Shown here: piece by piece, positions 1-5,178 of the stretch
Layout of the letters: each line of letters opens with the position of its first letter
Numbering within the stretch: the stretch's first letter is position 1
Program-made: the position numbers and the translations under genes
Source: a bacterium
GTDB taxonomy: Bacteria > Desulfobacterota > DSWW01
NCBI GenBank assembly: GCA_030609865.1
Contig: JAUWSZ010000252.1
Span: 1 to 5,178 of the forward strand
Direction: 5' to 3'
DNA length: 5,178 bases
The notes under the pieces: model-generated
Told to the model about the DNA's origin: nothing
Databases searched by the model: none
Seen by the model: only the letters and a program-made list of their open reading frames with translations

Positions 1-357
1 GCTCTGGACCCTCTGGTCACGCAATTGGTTCAGATGGCCTGAGATCTCCGTATCGATCTTGCGGATCTGGGCCAGAAACTTCTGATGCCGCTGGTAGCGA
101 CGTACACGTTTGGCCAGACGATCCGGCACGATCTTTCCGATATAGCTCAGCTTCGTGCGTCCCTGTTCCGCCCGGGACAGATACCAGGAGGCGTGCAGCT
201 GCCCCCGAGCACACTTGCATCCCGGCTTGCCGCATTTTCGTTTCATCTGGTACAGGCTCCCACCGACCATGGGCCCGGGGCGCAACACGCGGTCCAAAAG
301 CTCTCGTCGTCGGTTGTCCAGTTGCCGGATCTTCTGTCGGAGTTTGCTGGCGTCCAC
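1..357 (-). CDS. DUF6788-like small basic Cys-motif protein, C-terminus beyond the left edge
   Basis: A GTG start at 357 opens 119 codons that stay open to base 1, so the C-terminus lies outside the window. The protein is basic. Residues 1-25 look helical (SKLRQKIRQLDNRRREL). Next come a GS-LYQ-K segment and a C-x4-C-x-C cluster (Cys42, Cys47, Cys49, within KCGKPGCKCARG). Then follow an H-x-S-W-Y-L-S segment, a lysine/arginine strand and a C-terminal helix rich in Arg, Gln and His. This pattern matches my memory of DUF6788 proteins (about 100-130 residues), which have no established function and often sit beside transposase genes; the adjacency is recalled, not seen here. The Cys cluster could bind zinc or nucleic acid (inference). 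The start is favoured by a G-rich ribosome binding site (AAGG followed by more G) just upstream. No ATG alternative gives the whole N-terminal helix. Confidence 0.72.
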   Translation of the reverse strand, partial: MDASKLRQKIRQLDNRRRELLDRVLRPGPMVGGSLYQMKRKCGKPGCKCARGQLHASWYLSRAEQGRTKLSYIGKIVPDRLAKRVRRYQRHQKFLAQIRKIDTEISGHLNQLRDQRVQS

Positions 358-381
358 GGATGCCCCCCCCTTACTGATATG

Positions 382-410
382 CATATATATTATCTGCAAT
401 CAGATTTCAA
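382..410 (-). promoter_or_regulatory. candidate sigma-70 promoter of the DUF6788-like gene
   Basis: On the minus strand TTGAAA (410-405) and TATATG (387-382) are 17 bases apart, in a locally AT-rich stretch just after the terminator-like hairpin at 413-454. Transcription would begin near 375, about 18 bases before the GTG start. The -10 matches only four of six consensus positions, and overlapping TATA-like hexamers make the exact box uncertain. Confidence 0.35.
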
Positions 411-412
411 GC

Positions 413-454
413 AAAAAATGAAGCGGGACCCAAAATTTTTTCCGGCCCCGCTTC
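413..454 (-). terminator. rho-independent terminator-like hairpin downstream of glgP
   Basis: An 8-bp perfect stem (GAAGCGGG at 420-427 with CCCGCTTC at 447-454) is extended by two G-C pairs after an A/C mismatch. On the minus strand it is followed by A then six T (418-413). The loop is long (about 13-19 bases). Its orientation and position suit ending minus-strand transcription from glgP before the next gene's promoter. On the plus strand there is no T-tract after the stem. Confidence 0.6.
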
Positions 455-507
455 TCGTGCCCGTGAAATCCTCTGATCCCTAATGACTTAGGCCCATCCC
501 TCCCCCA

Positions 508-544
508 CTGTCTGAATCACAGCTACGAGCTGGGAATCAGACAG
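508..544. repeat. two-tier inverted repeat at the 3' end of glgP
   Basis: CTGTCTGA (508-515) pairs perfectly with TCAGACAG (537-544). Inside, CAGCT (520-524) pairs with AGCTG (528-532) around an ACG loop, with 4-base asymmetric internal loops between the two stems. The outer arm overlaps the glgP stop codon (537-539). No T-run follows on either strand, so this is more likely an mRNA 3'-end structure than a stand-alone terminator. Confidence 0.6.
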
Positions 545-2676
545 TTTCCGCTGAAATGGCCCCTACCGTGGGCAAATAGAACCGTTCTGCATAGTTCTTG
601 AGCATACGGTCCACGTTGAACCGCCAACCGAGGGTCTGCATGGCCGCCTTGACTCGCCCGACCCACCGGCGGGGAATCCCGCTTGCGTCCTGATCGTAGA
701 AAAGTGGGACGACCTCCCTTTCGAGAGCTTCGTATAGGGATTCCGCGTCGCGCTGGTTCCTGTACGGCCGGGTCGCTGTGCACGCCTCCATGGCCAACGC
801 CGAAGCCGTTCGTGCCGTCATACGCCTCGTTCCACCAGCCATCCAGCACGGACAGGTTCAGGCCCCCATTGAGCACGACCTTCATGCCGCTGGTACCGCA
901 GGCTTCCAGGGGCCGCCGCGGAGTGTTCATCCACACATCCACCCCCTGCACAAGGTGGCGGGCAAGGTTGTAATCGTAGTCCTCGATGAATACGATCCGC
1001 ATCCTGTGCCTCGGAGTCGAGCAGTACTTCGCAATGCGTTGTATGATTCGCTTGCCTTCGTCGTCACGGGGGTGGGCCTTTCCGGCAAAAATCAGCTGGA
1101 TTGGACGTTCAGAGTCGAGGACCAGCTTGGCCAGACGCTCGGGCTGGGAGAGAATCAGGTCGCCCCGCTTGTATGTGGCAAACCGGCGGGCCGAGCCGAT
1201 GGTGAGGACGTATGGATCGAGCACTTGCTCGATTCTCCGGACCGCTTCCTGGTCACCTGAACGCTCGGCCTGCAGAAGCAATCGTCGCCGGACAAAGCGA
1301 ATCAGGATCATTTTTAAGCTCTGCAGGGTCTCCCACAACTCTCCGTCATCGATCTCAGCCACCTTCTCCCAGACGTCCGGGTGCACCATCCGGAAAGGCC
1401 AATCCGGGGCCAGCCGGGTCTCGAACAACTGCCTCATCTGCGGGGCCAGCCACGACAGCACGTGCACTCCGTTGGTAATATGACCGATCGGAACCTCCAC
1501 TTCGGGTCGTTCGGGCCAAAGGGAGCGCCACATCTCGCGGCTCACATCTGCATGAACCGCTGAAACGGCGTTTGTACGACGGGAGTTCTTCAATGCCAGA
1601 ACTGTCATGCAAAATGGTTCCGAGGTGTCTTCGGGATTCACGCGACCCAGCCCCATGAAATCTTCATGAGATAGCCCCACCTTCTCCCGCAGGACTCCGA
1701 GATGTTCTTCGACCAGCTCCGGCGGGAATCGATCGTGGCCGGCTTCCACAGGGGTGTGGGTTGTGAACACGGTGTAGAGTGAGACGCGTCTTTGGGCCCT
1801 AGAGAAGGGAATCGCGTCGCTCTCCATAACCCGGCGGATTTCCTCGAGGATGGAAAAGGCGCTGTGGCCCTCGTTCAAATGAAGCGCTCCCGGCGAGATG
1901 TTGAGGGCCTGCAGAATACGGGCACCGCCCACGCCCAGCAGGAGTTCCTGCCGGATCCGGACGCGCTCGTTGCCGCCGTAAAGCCGGGATGTCAGCCCGC
2001 GATCTTCATCAGAATTCCCCTCCACATTCGAATCGAGCAAGAACAGGCGAACTCGTCCGACTTCCAGCCGCCAGACTTCTGCCTGGAGGGACCCCTCCCG
2101 GGTATCCACTCGAATAACCAGAGGCAGCCCATTCGCGTCCATCACGGCTTGCAGCGGCAGTTTTCGTATGTCCAGGTCGATGTACTCTTCCTCCTGCCAG
2201 CCATCGCTGTTCAGAAGCTGGCTGAAATAGCCCTGATGGTAGAGCAATCCAATCCCAATCATCGGAATCCCGAGATCCGAGGCGCTTTTCAAATGGTCGC
2301 CGGCAAGGACCCCCAACCCGCCGGAATAAATCGGTATCGACTCGTGCAGGCCGAACTCAGCGGAGAAATAGACCGTCGGCCGACTACGCAGGTTGCCGCA
2401 GTGGATGTCCCCCCACGTCCTCGATTTCTGAAGGTACTCATTGAGACGGCGGAAGCAGTGGTTGATCCGGCTATGGAGCACCAGTTCCGAGGCTCGTTGC
2501 TCCACCTGCTCTGGGCTGATCTGGTTCAGAAAGGCAATTGGATTGTGGCCCATCTGGCGCCAGAGATGCGGATCCAGATCCGTGAAGATCCTGAGCACGT
2601 CTGGATGCCATGTCCACCACAAGTTCTGAGCCAGGGTACGAAGCCGATCGTGAATATGCTCACCTGGGTCCGCCAT
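537..2676 (-). CDS. glgP: alpha-glucan (glycogen/maltodextrin) phosphorylase, GT35, with one C-terminal frameshift
   Basis: Cytoplasmic PLP enzyme that releases glucose-1-phosphate from alpha-1,4-glucan with phosphate. Residues ~10-100 match the DUF3417 N-terminal domain (LAQNLWWTWHPD, HNPIAFL). The phosphorylase core follows: YFSAEFGLHESIPIYSGGLG (103-122), GDHLKSASDLG, HLNEGHSAF (266-274), FTTHTPVEAGHDRF (304-317), GHITNGVH (398-405), ARRFATYKR (496-504), AGKAHP (531-536) and EACGTSGMK, where Lys599 is the expected PLP Schiff-base lysine. Around bases 755-760 (residue ~639) one extra base breaks the frame. Unshifted reading runs into unrelated sequence ending at 523. Removing one base restores a family-like tail (QRDAESLYEALEREVVPLFYD ... 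YAERFYLP) ending at 537, giving about 712 residues, normal for this single-DUF3417 type. The break is either an assembly error or a genuine truncating mutation. The gene appears monocistronic, with its own promoter. Confidence 0.93.
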
Positions 2677-2685
2677 GGCAAGGCG

Positions 2686-2694
2686 CCTCCCCTT
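2686..2694 (-). promoter_or_regulatory. ribosome binding site of glgP
   Basis: The minus strand reads AAGGGGAGG nine bases before the ATG at 2676, a strong Shine-Dalgarno match. It supports that start, which leaves a complete DUF3417 N-terminus. Confidence 0.75.
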
Positions 2695-2725
2695 GGTCTC
2701 TCAGACGGTCGTCGCGTGCGTATGA

Positions 2726-2755
2726 ATTATAGAAACGTGCCGGAGAGCAAGTAAA
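2726..2755 (-). promoter_or_regulatory. sigma-70 type promoter of glgP
   Basis: On the minus strand a perfect TATAAT (2731-2726) is preceded, after 18 bases, by TTTACT (2755-2750; four of six matches to TTGACA). Transcription would start near 2719, giving a leader of about 40 bases that includes the ribosome binding site. The box lies in the gap between marC and glgP, so glgP can be expressed independently of marC. Confidence 0.6.
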
Positions 2756-2796
2756 GAGAAAAAAGGAACTCGGCCTGAAATCGCAAACAAAGACCA

Positions 2797-2824
2797 GTGG
2801 ACACGAGGTTTTTCGGCTCGCCAC
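2797..2824 (-). terminator. weak hairpin immediately after the marC stop codon
   Basis: GTGG (2797-2800) and CGAG (2804-2807), separated by ACA, pair with CTCG (2817-2820) and CCAC (2821-2824). The 9-base loop is GTTTTTCGG. The hairpin abuts the marC stop (2827-2825). On the minus strand it is followed by GGTCTTTGTTTG, which is T-rich but not a clean run, so termination strength is doubtful. Confidence 0.3.
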
Positions 2825-3457
2825 TCAGGGAATCTTGAAATACTGCTGGATCCCGCTGAGGATGAATTCCACCGAGATAGCAGCCAAAATCAGGCCCATG
2901 ATGCGGATGAAGGCTCCCAGCCCTGTCTCTTTGAGCATATTAGCCACTCTGGCCGCGTGCACGAAAAGGATGTACGTAATGAGGACATTGAGGCTTATCG
3001 CGAGCAAGACAATGAGTTGGTCGAATAACCCTTCCGCCCGGCTCATCAGCACGATGACGCCGGAAATCGAGCCTGGTCCCGCCAGTAAGGGGATGGCCAA
3101 TGGCAGGATGGCGATGTCTTCTTTTCTGCGACCTTCTTCACCCTCTTTCCATGTGTGTCGAGCAAGTGAGACGCGGGCCTCGATCATGTCCAGGCTAATC
3201 TTAAGAAGAATCAGTCCGCCGGCTACACGGAAAGCCCCCATGGTGATGCCCAAGAAATGAAAGATGATCCCGCCGGTCAGGGCAAAGAATGTCAGGACGA
3301 GAAGCACAACCCAGCAGGCCCTCCGAGCCATGGCTTTCTTCTCGTCTTGGGTGTTGGAAGGGGTCATGGAGACAAAAATAGGCGAGATTCCGATGGGGTC
3401 CAAGAGTGCGAAAAGGGATAAGAATGCAGTCAGGAAAAAGGCTAGTTCGGAATCCAT
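2825..3457 (-). CDS. marC: MarC-family (UPF0056) integral inner-membrane protein
   Basis: A 210-residue polytopic membrane protein, full length for the MarC family. Predicted helices lie at about 5-28, 47-70, 76-93, 116-137, 147-169 and 182-204. Family signatures are FALLDPIGISPIF (16-28), FRVAGGLILL (76-85), AIPLLAGPGSIS (121-132) and RIMGLILAAISVEFILSGI (185-203). A charged cytosolic-type loop (KEGEEGRRKED, 104-114) separates the two three-helix halves. The family was named after the mar locus of E. coli, but a role in multiple antibiotic resistance has not held up; the transported substrate, if any, is unknown. The ATG at 3457 has only a weak GGGTGA-type ribosome binding site, but it gives the usual short N-terminus before helix 1. 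The gene is separated from glgP by 148 bases and is divergent from the phosphatase-like gene. No convincing promoter was found for it. Confidence 0.92.
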   Translation of the reverse strand: MDSELAFFLTAFLSLFALLDPIGISPIFVSMTPSNTQDEKKAMARRACWVVLLVLTFFALTGGIIFHFLGITMGAFRVAGGLILLKISLDMIEARVSLARHTWKEGEEGRRKEDIAILPLAIPLLAGPGSISGVIVLMSRAEGLFDQLIVLLAISLNVLITYILFVHAARVANMLKETGLGAFIRIMGLILAAISVEFILSGIQQYFKIP

Positions 3458-3638
3458 AAAATGAGTTCACCCACTTATCATGAGGTTGATCCTAACATAG
3501 CGATGATGGGGCAAGGGAACCCAGACTCATCGAAGAACCATACCACTTCGGGACGAATGGATCTACGCATCAGCGAATACCGTTCCGGGATGGCTGCCCC
3601 GCCGTTTCCCGAGGCGAACCCTATGCACAGCCGGGACC

Positions 3639-3665
3639 TTTACAAGCTGTCAAGAAATCCGACAG
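3639..3665 (+). repeat. copy 1 of the dyad motif TTTACA-N3-TGTMAA-N7-GACA; candidate upstream activator site
   Basis: It reads TTTACA-AGC-TGTCAA, then seven bases, then GACAG. The first 15 bases (3639-3653) recur exactly at 4792-4806, and a fully symmetric relative is at 4645-4659; GACA follows at the same offset in all three. CTGTC (3647-3651) also pairs with GACAG (3661-3665). Its centre lies about 116 bases before the -24 GG of the sigma-54 promoter, a normal distance for an enhancer-binding-protein site. Confidence 0.5.
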
Positions 3666-3730
3666 ATGCTGCCCCTCCTAAGAGGGCCGAGGTCCTGACG
3701 GCCGGAGAATCCTTTTCAATATTAGAGGGT

Positions 3731-3756
3731 AAGGGGTTGTCGCCCGTGAGCCCCTT
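3731..3756. repeat. hairpin just upstream of the sigma-54 promoter
   Basis: AAGGGGTT (3731-3738) pairs with AGCCCCTT (3749-3756), including one G-T wobble, around a 10-base loop. Neither strand has a T-run after the stem, so it is not a typical terminator. It ends three bases before the -24 element. Confidence 0.4.
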
Positions 3757-3759
3757 TCC

Positions 3760-3776
3760 TTGGCACGTCCATTGCT
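3760..3776 (+). promoter_or_regulatory. sigma-54 (RpoN) -24/-12 promoter
   Basis: It reads TTGGCACG-N4-TTGCT, with the invariant GG (3762-3763) and GC (3774-3775) exactly ten bases apart, matching the published consensus YTGGCACG-N4-TTGCW at every defined position. Transcription would start near 3787, giving a leader of about 70 bases to the gene at 3858. Sigma-54 holoenzyme needs an AAA+ enhancer-binding protein; the dyad at 3639-3665 is the best candidate site. No rpoN or activator gene is in the window. Confidence 0.78.
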
Positions 3777-3857
3777 GCCTCCTCGGGTAGATCGAGTCAA
3801 AGGCCGTAAGATGAGCACTTCCAGGGGATTCTGCGGGAAACGCGCACAGGAAAGGGA

Positions 3858-4541
3858 ATGCCCATGAGAAACGCGAAGAAGTATGACGATCGGATTACGA
3901 TAGGACTGGTTCCCAGTTCAGAGGACTTGGAGCAGCTCAAAGAACTCGGATACAAGACCCTCATCGACTTACGAGAAGAAAGCGAGAAATTCGGCGGTCT
4001 CGTTGAGAGGAGGGCCAGAGCCCTTGGCTTTACCCACAGGAGCATTCCGGTCGCGCGGAGCGCCATTTCCCTGAATGACGTCAAGCGCTTCTACGAGGAG
4101 GTGTACAGAAAGGGAAGTGCACCTCTGTATGTTTTCTCGAGGTTCGGAAAGAAGCCTGTGGTATTCCTGCTGCTCTTCGAAACCGTGGCGAAAAAGGAGG
4201 CCCTTGTCCATATCTACCGCAAAGCCGACAAGATGGGTTTTCGGCTCCAGGGCGACCTCGCCTTCCAGAGTTTTCTGTTCAGTCTCGTCAACTCCGGTGA
4301 GCTCCAGGAGATCGTTCATGAGATCCGGAAATCGAGACCGGATGTTCTTGCAGAGGAATTTCGTATGGACGAGACGGTTGAATCAGAGTGGAAGGCCGAA
4401 GAGGCCACATTCGAAGGCATCACGGAATCGCTCCTGGAAGCGACCAATCAATGGGTCACCACTCGGGATGCCGCGGTTTTGCAGAAAAAGCTTTCCAAGA
4501 CGCTCGAGAAACTGAGCGAACGGAAGAGCGGCAACGGGTAG
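3858..4541 (+). CDS. DUF442-like / dual-specificity-phosphatase-fold protein, probably catalytically inactive
   Basis: A 227-residue soluble protein with no signal peptide. Residues ~13-105 follow the DUF442 (PTP-superfamily) pattern: ITIGLVPSSEDLEQLKELGY (13-32), TLIDLREESEKFG, a GF-x-H-x-SIPV strand (57-65), then SLNDVKRFYEEV and PLYVFSRFGKKP. Where active members carry H-C-R-S-G-T-R, this protein has F-S-R-F-G-K-K: the nucleophile Cys is Ser94 (codon TCG at 4137-4139) and the phosphate-binding Arg is Lys99. It is therefore probably a pseudophosphatase that binds or senses rather than hydrolyses (inference). Residues ~110-160 form a helical region I do not recognise. The C-terminal ~55 residues are charged and coiled-coil-like (LLEATNQWV, VLQKKLSKTLEKLSERK). 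ATG 3858 and ATG 3864 each have a suitable A/G-rich ribosome binding site (3848-3857), so the start may be six bases later. A sigma-54 promoter lies about 80 bases upstream, so expression probably depends on an activator signal. Confidence 0.72.
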   Translation: MPMRNAKKYDDRITIGLVPSSEDLEQLKELGYKTLIDLREESEKFGGLVERRARALGFTHRSIPVARSAISLNDVKRFYEEVYRKGSAPLYVFSRFGKKPVVFLLLFETVAKKEALVHIYRKADKMGFRLQGDLAFQSFLFSLVNSGELQEIVHEIRKSRPDVLAEEFRMDETVESEWKAEEATFEGITESLLEATNQWVTTRDAAVLQKKLSKTLEKLSERKSGNG

Positions 4542-4644
4542 CGCCGCCGGTTCGCCGACAGCACCGGGGGCTTCGCCTTCCTGATTCCTTGGACCGGCGA
4601 TTCGGTCGGCTCGTCTGATAGGAGTCTCATTTGGGTTCTTTTCC

Positions 4645-4671
4645 TTTACAGCCTGTAAAGAAGGCTGACAG
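4645..4671 (+). repeat. copy 2 of the dyad motif; perfect palindrome
   Basis: It reads TTTACA-GCC-TGTAAA, and the symmetry extends to CTTTACAG-C-CTGTAAAG (4644-4660), a perfect 8-base inverted repeat around a single C. Seven bases later comes GACAG, as in copy 1. A one-base loop cannot form a good hairpin, so this looks like a binding site for a dimeric regulator rather than an RNA structure. Confidence 0.55.
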
Positions 4672-4696
4672 CGGTTCATAGGAAGCAAGGCGCCAG

Positions 4697-4831
4697 TTGC
4701 GACAGGAACGAAAAGAAATCTTGATCGCCGTAGACGGGTCCGGCCAATCCGTTGAGCCAATTCTGCGCATCTGCTCAGGAGCCTTCCCGCGTTTACAAGC
4801 TGTCAAAGGTTTTGACAACGCCTTCTTGTAA
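4697..4831 (+). pseudogene. universal stress protein-like N-terminal fragment
   Basis: Starting at TTG 4697 (an AAGG ribosome binding site lies six bases upstream), 44 codons end at TAA 4829-4831. Residues 7-18 read EILIAVDGSGQS, the typical first beta-strand and D-G-S loop of UspA-fold proteins, followed by SVEPILRIC, consistent with helix 1. After about residue 28 the similarity is lost. The rest, including the third dyad copy, does not resemble a Usp domain, which normally runs about 140 residues. I read it as a decayed or truncated usp gene. A short genuine peptide, or chance similarity over about 20 residues, cannot be excluded. Confidence 0.4.
4792..4818 (+). repeat. copy 3 of the dyad motif
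   Basis: The 15 bases at 4792-4806 are identical to those at 3639-3653, and GACAA follows after seven bases. TGTCAA (4801-4806) and TTGACA (4812-4817) form a further 6-base inverted repeat. The motif centre is about 116 bases before the TTGACA at 4915, close to the spacing between copy 1 and its sigma-54 promoter. Confidence 0.5.
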
Positions 4832-4914
4832 GGAAGACCCCTTGCCATCGTCATTGCCTTTTCCTCATTCTGTCTTCCACACAGGAAGCCACAAGATATG
4901 GGACGTTTTTCTTT

Positions 4915-4944
4915 TTGACACACAATCACGTTCGGCTGTATTCT
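4915..4944 (+). promoter_or_regulatory. candidate sigma-70 promoter of the right-edge gene
   Basis: A perfect -35 TTGACA (4915-4920) is followed after 18 bases by TATTCT (4939-4944), which matches TATAAT at four of six positions. Transcription would start near 4951. If real, translation of the right-edge gene must begin downstream of that, not at the TTG at 4915. Confidence 0.45.
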
Positions 4945-5178
4945 GTTCCTACCCAAAACAAACTTCCTATCGATTGGATAGAGCTGATTGGCGGGCTCAT
5001 TGTGGAATTCCTGGTTGTCAGTGTTGGCGCATACGTGGGCGAAGCAGTCCAGGAGAAACGGGAGCGAGCGACCCTGCAAGAAACAGAGGAAGAAGAATCG
5101 TTTCAAAGTAACCCGAGCATGCCCTTTCGCAAGTCTTCGCATTTGTGGGAGGGCTTGTTGATGATCCAGATACCGAAC
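4915..5178 (+). CDS. unrecognised protein with one N-terminal membrane segment, runs off the right edge
   Basis: This frame is open from 4816 to the window end. From about 4966 it looks coding: P-I-D-W, then a hydrophobic stretch of about 21 residues (WIELIGGLIVEFLVVSVGAYV), then a charged helix (GEAVQEKRERATLQETEEEES) and a Ser/Lys-rich stretch. This suggests a single-pass, membrane-anchored protein with a cytosolic coiled coil (inference); I do not recognise the family. The start is unresolved. There is no ATG before 5119. TTG 4915 keeps the whole membrane segment but coincides with the -35 of the candidate promoter. GTG 5002 fits the promoter but cuts the membrane segment in half and has no good ribosome binding site. 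An upstream frameshift is another possibility. Confidence 0.45.
   Translation, partial: MTHNHVRLYSVPTQNKLPIDWIELIGGLIVEFLVVSVGAYVGEAVQEKRERATLQETEEEESFQSNPSMPFRKSSHLWEGLLMIQIPN

Larger units (their letters stand above)
3458..3857. other. divergent intergenic region with regulatory signals, no convincing gene
   Basis: This 400-base gap lies between marC (leftward) and the phosphatase-like gene (rightward). A plus-strand reading frame at 3461-3790 has no recognisable motif and unlikely composition, so I leave it uncalled. The region holds a dyad (3639-3665), an AT-rich patch near 3712-3726 that could allow bending, a hairpin (3731-3756) and a sigma-54 promoter (3760-3776). This is the usual layout of an enhancer-dependent promoter. 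Confidence 0.6.
4542..4914. other. intergenic stretch with two dyad copies and a gene fragment
   Basis: I see no intact gene here. Open frames on both strands (including one of 171 codons on the minus strand, 4627-5142) lack any recognisable motif and have implausible composition. The stretch holds two copies of the dyad motif and a universal-stress-protein-like fragment (4697-4831). An 8-base inverted pair, AAGAAGGC (4658-4665) and GCCTTCTT (4820-4827), also brackets much of that fragment. No clear terminator follows the phosphatase-like gene. Confidence 0.5.

Noticed and set aside
85..483. Plus-strand open frame of 132 codons
   Set aside because: It is the antisense of the DUF6788-like gene, whose minus-strand frame has coherent motifs; the plus-strand translation shows none.
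745..775. Programmed ribosomal frameshift in glgP
   Set aside because: There is no slippery heptamer, no nearby Shine-Dalgarno-like stimulator and no family precedent that I know of; mutation or sequencing error is simpler.
1792..2754. Plus-strand open frame of 320 codons
   Set aside because: It lies opposite the strongly recognisable glgP coding region and has no domain signature; it is a shadow frame.
3461..3790. Plus-strand open frame of 109 codons in the marC/phosphatase gap
   Set aside because: It has no recognisable motif or convincing ribosome binding site, and it overlaps the dyad, the hairpin and the sigma-54 promoter.
4988..5004. Second sigma-54-like element (TTGGCGGG-N4-TTGTG)
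   Set aside because: The -12 element has GT instead of the near-invariant GC, and the site lies inside the likely coding part of the right-edge gene.
4627..5142. Minus-strand open frame of 171 codons
   Set aside because: Low-complexity, Cys/Arg/Phe-rich translation without motifs. It crosses the dyads, the Usp-like fragment and a better plus-strand coding signal.
1..5178. CRISPR array, tRNA, rRNA or riboswitch
   Set aside because: I saw no regularly spaced repeats, tRNA cloverleaf signatures, rRNA core sequences or recognisable riboswitch motifs on either strand.

Overview
The window looks like a chromosomal segment of a moderately GC-rich Gram-negative bacterium. A sigma-54-type promoter, a MarC-family membrane protein, a DUF3417-type alpha-glucan phosphorylase and a universal-stress-protein-like fragment together would fit a Desulfobacterota or Nitrospirota-like organism. 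This placement is a weak inference; no taxonomic marker is present.

Left part (1-2824), minus strand. The window opens inside a small DUF6788-like gene (Cys-rich, basic; such genes are often found near transposases) that runs off the left edge. It has its own candidate promoter. Between it and the next gene lie two hairpins, one with a T-tract that can terminate minus-strand transcription. Then comes a large glycogen/alpha-glucan phosphorylase gene (glgP family). It is complete except for a one-base frameshift near 755-760 that takes the last ~72 residues out of frame. It has a clear ribosome binding site and a promoter with a perfect TATAAT.

Middle (2825-3857). A complete marC-like six-helix membrane protein gene lies on the minus strand. 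It is followed by a 400-base divergent intergenic region with no convincing gene. This region carries a dyad (TTTACA-N3-TGTCAA), a hairpin and a near-perfect sigma-54 (-24/-12) promoter pointing right.

Right part (3858-5178), plus strand. The sigma-54 promoter faces a 227-residue protein whose N-terminal half resembles the DUF442/dual-specificity phosphatase fold. Its P-loop reads S-R-F-G-K-K where active members have C-x-x-G-x-R, so it is probably a pseudophosphatase. Downstream are two further copies of the dyad motif, a 44-codon fragment resembling the N-terminus of a universal stress protein, a promoter-like TTGACA/TATTCT pair, and the start of an unrecognised protein with one membrane segment that runs off the right edge.

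The most interesting signal is the combination of a three-copy dyad motif, a sigma-54 promoter and a catalytically altered phosphatase-like protein. It looks like a small enhancer-controlled regulon of unknown purpose. The left-hand genes look ordinary.
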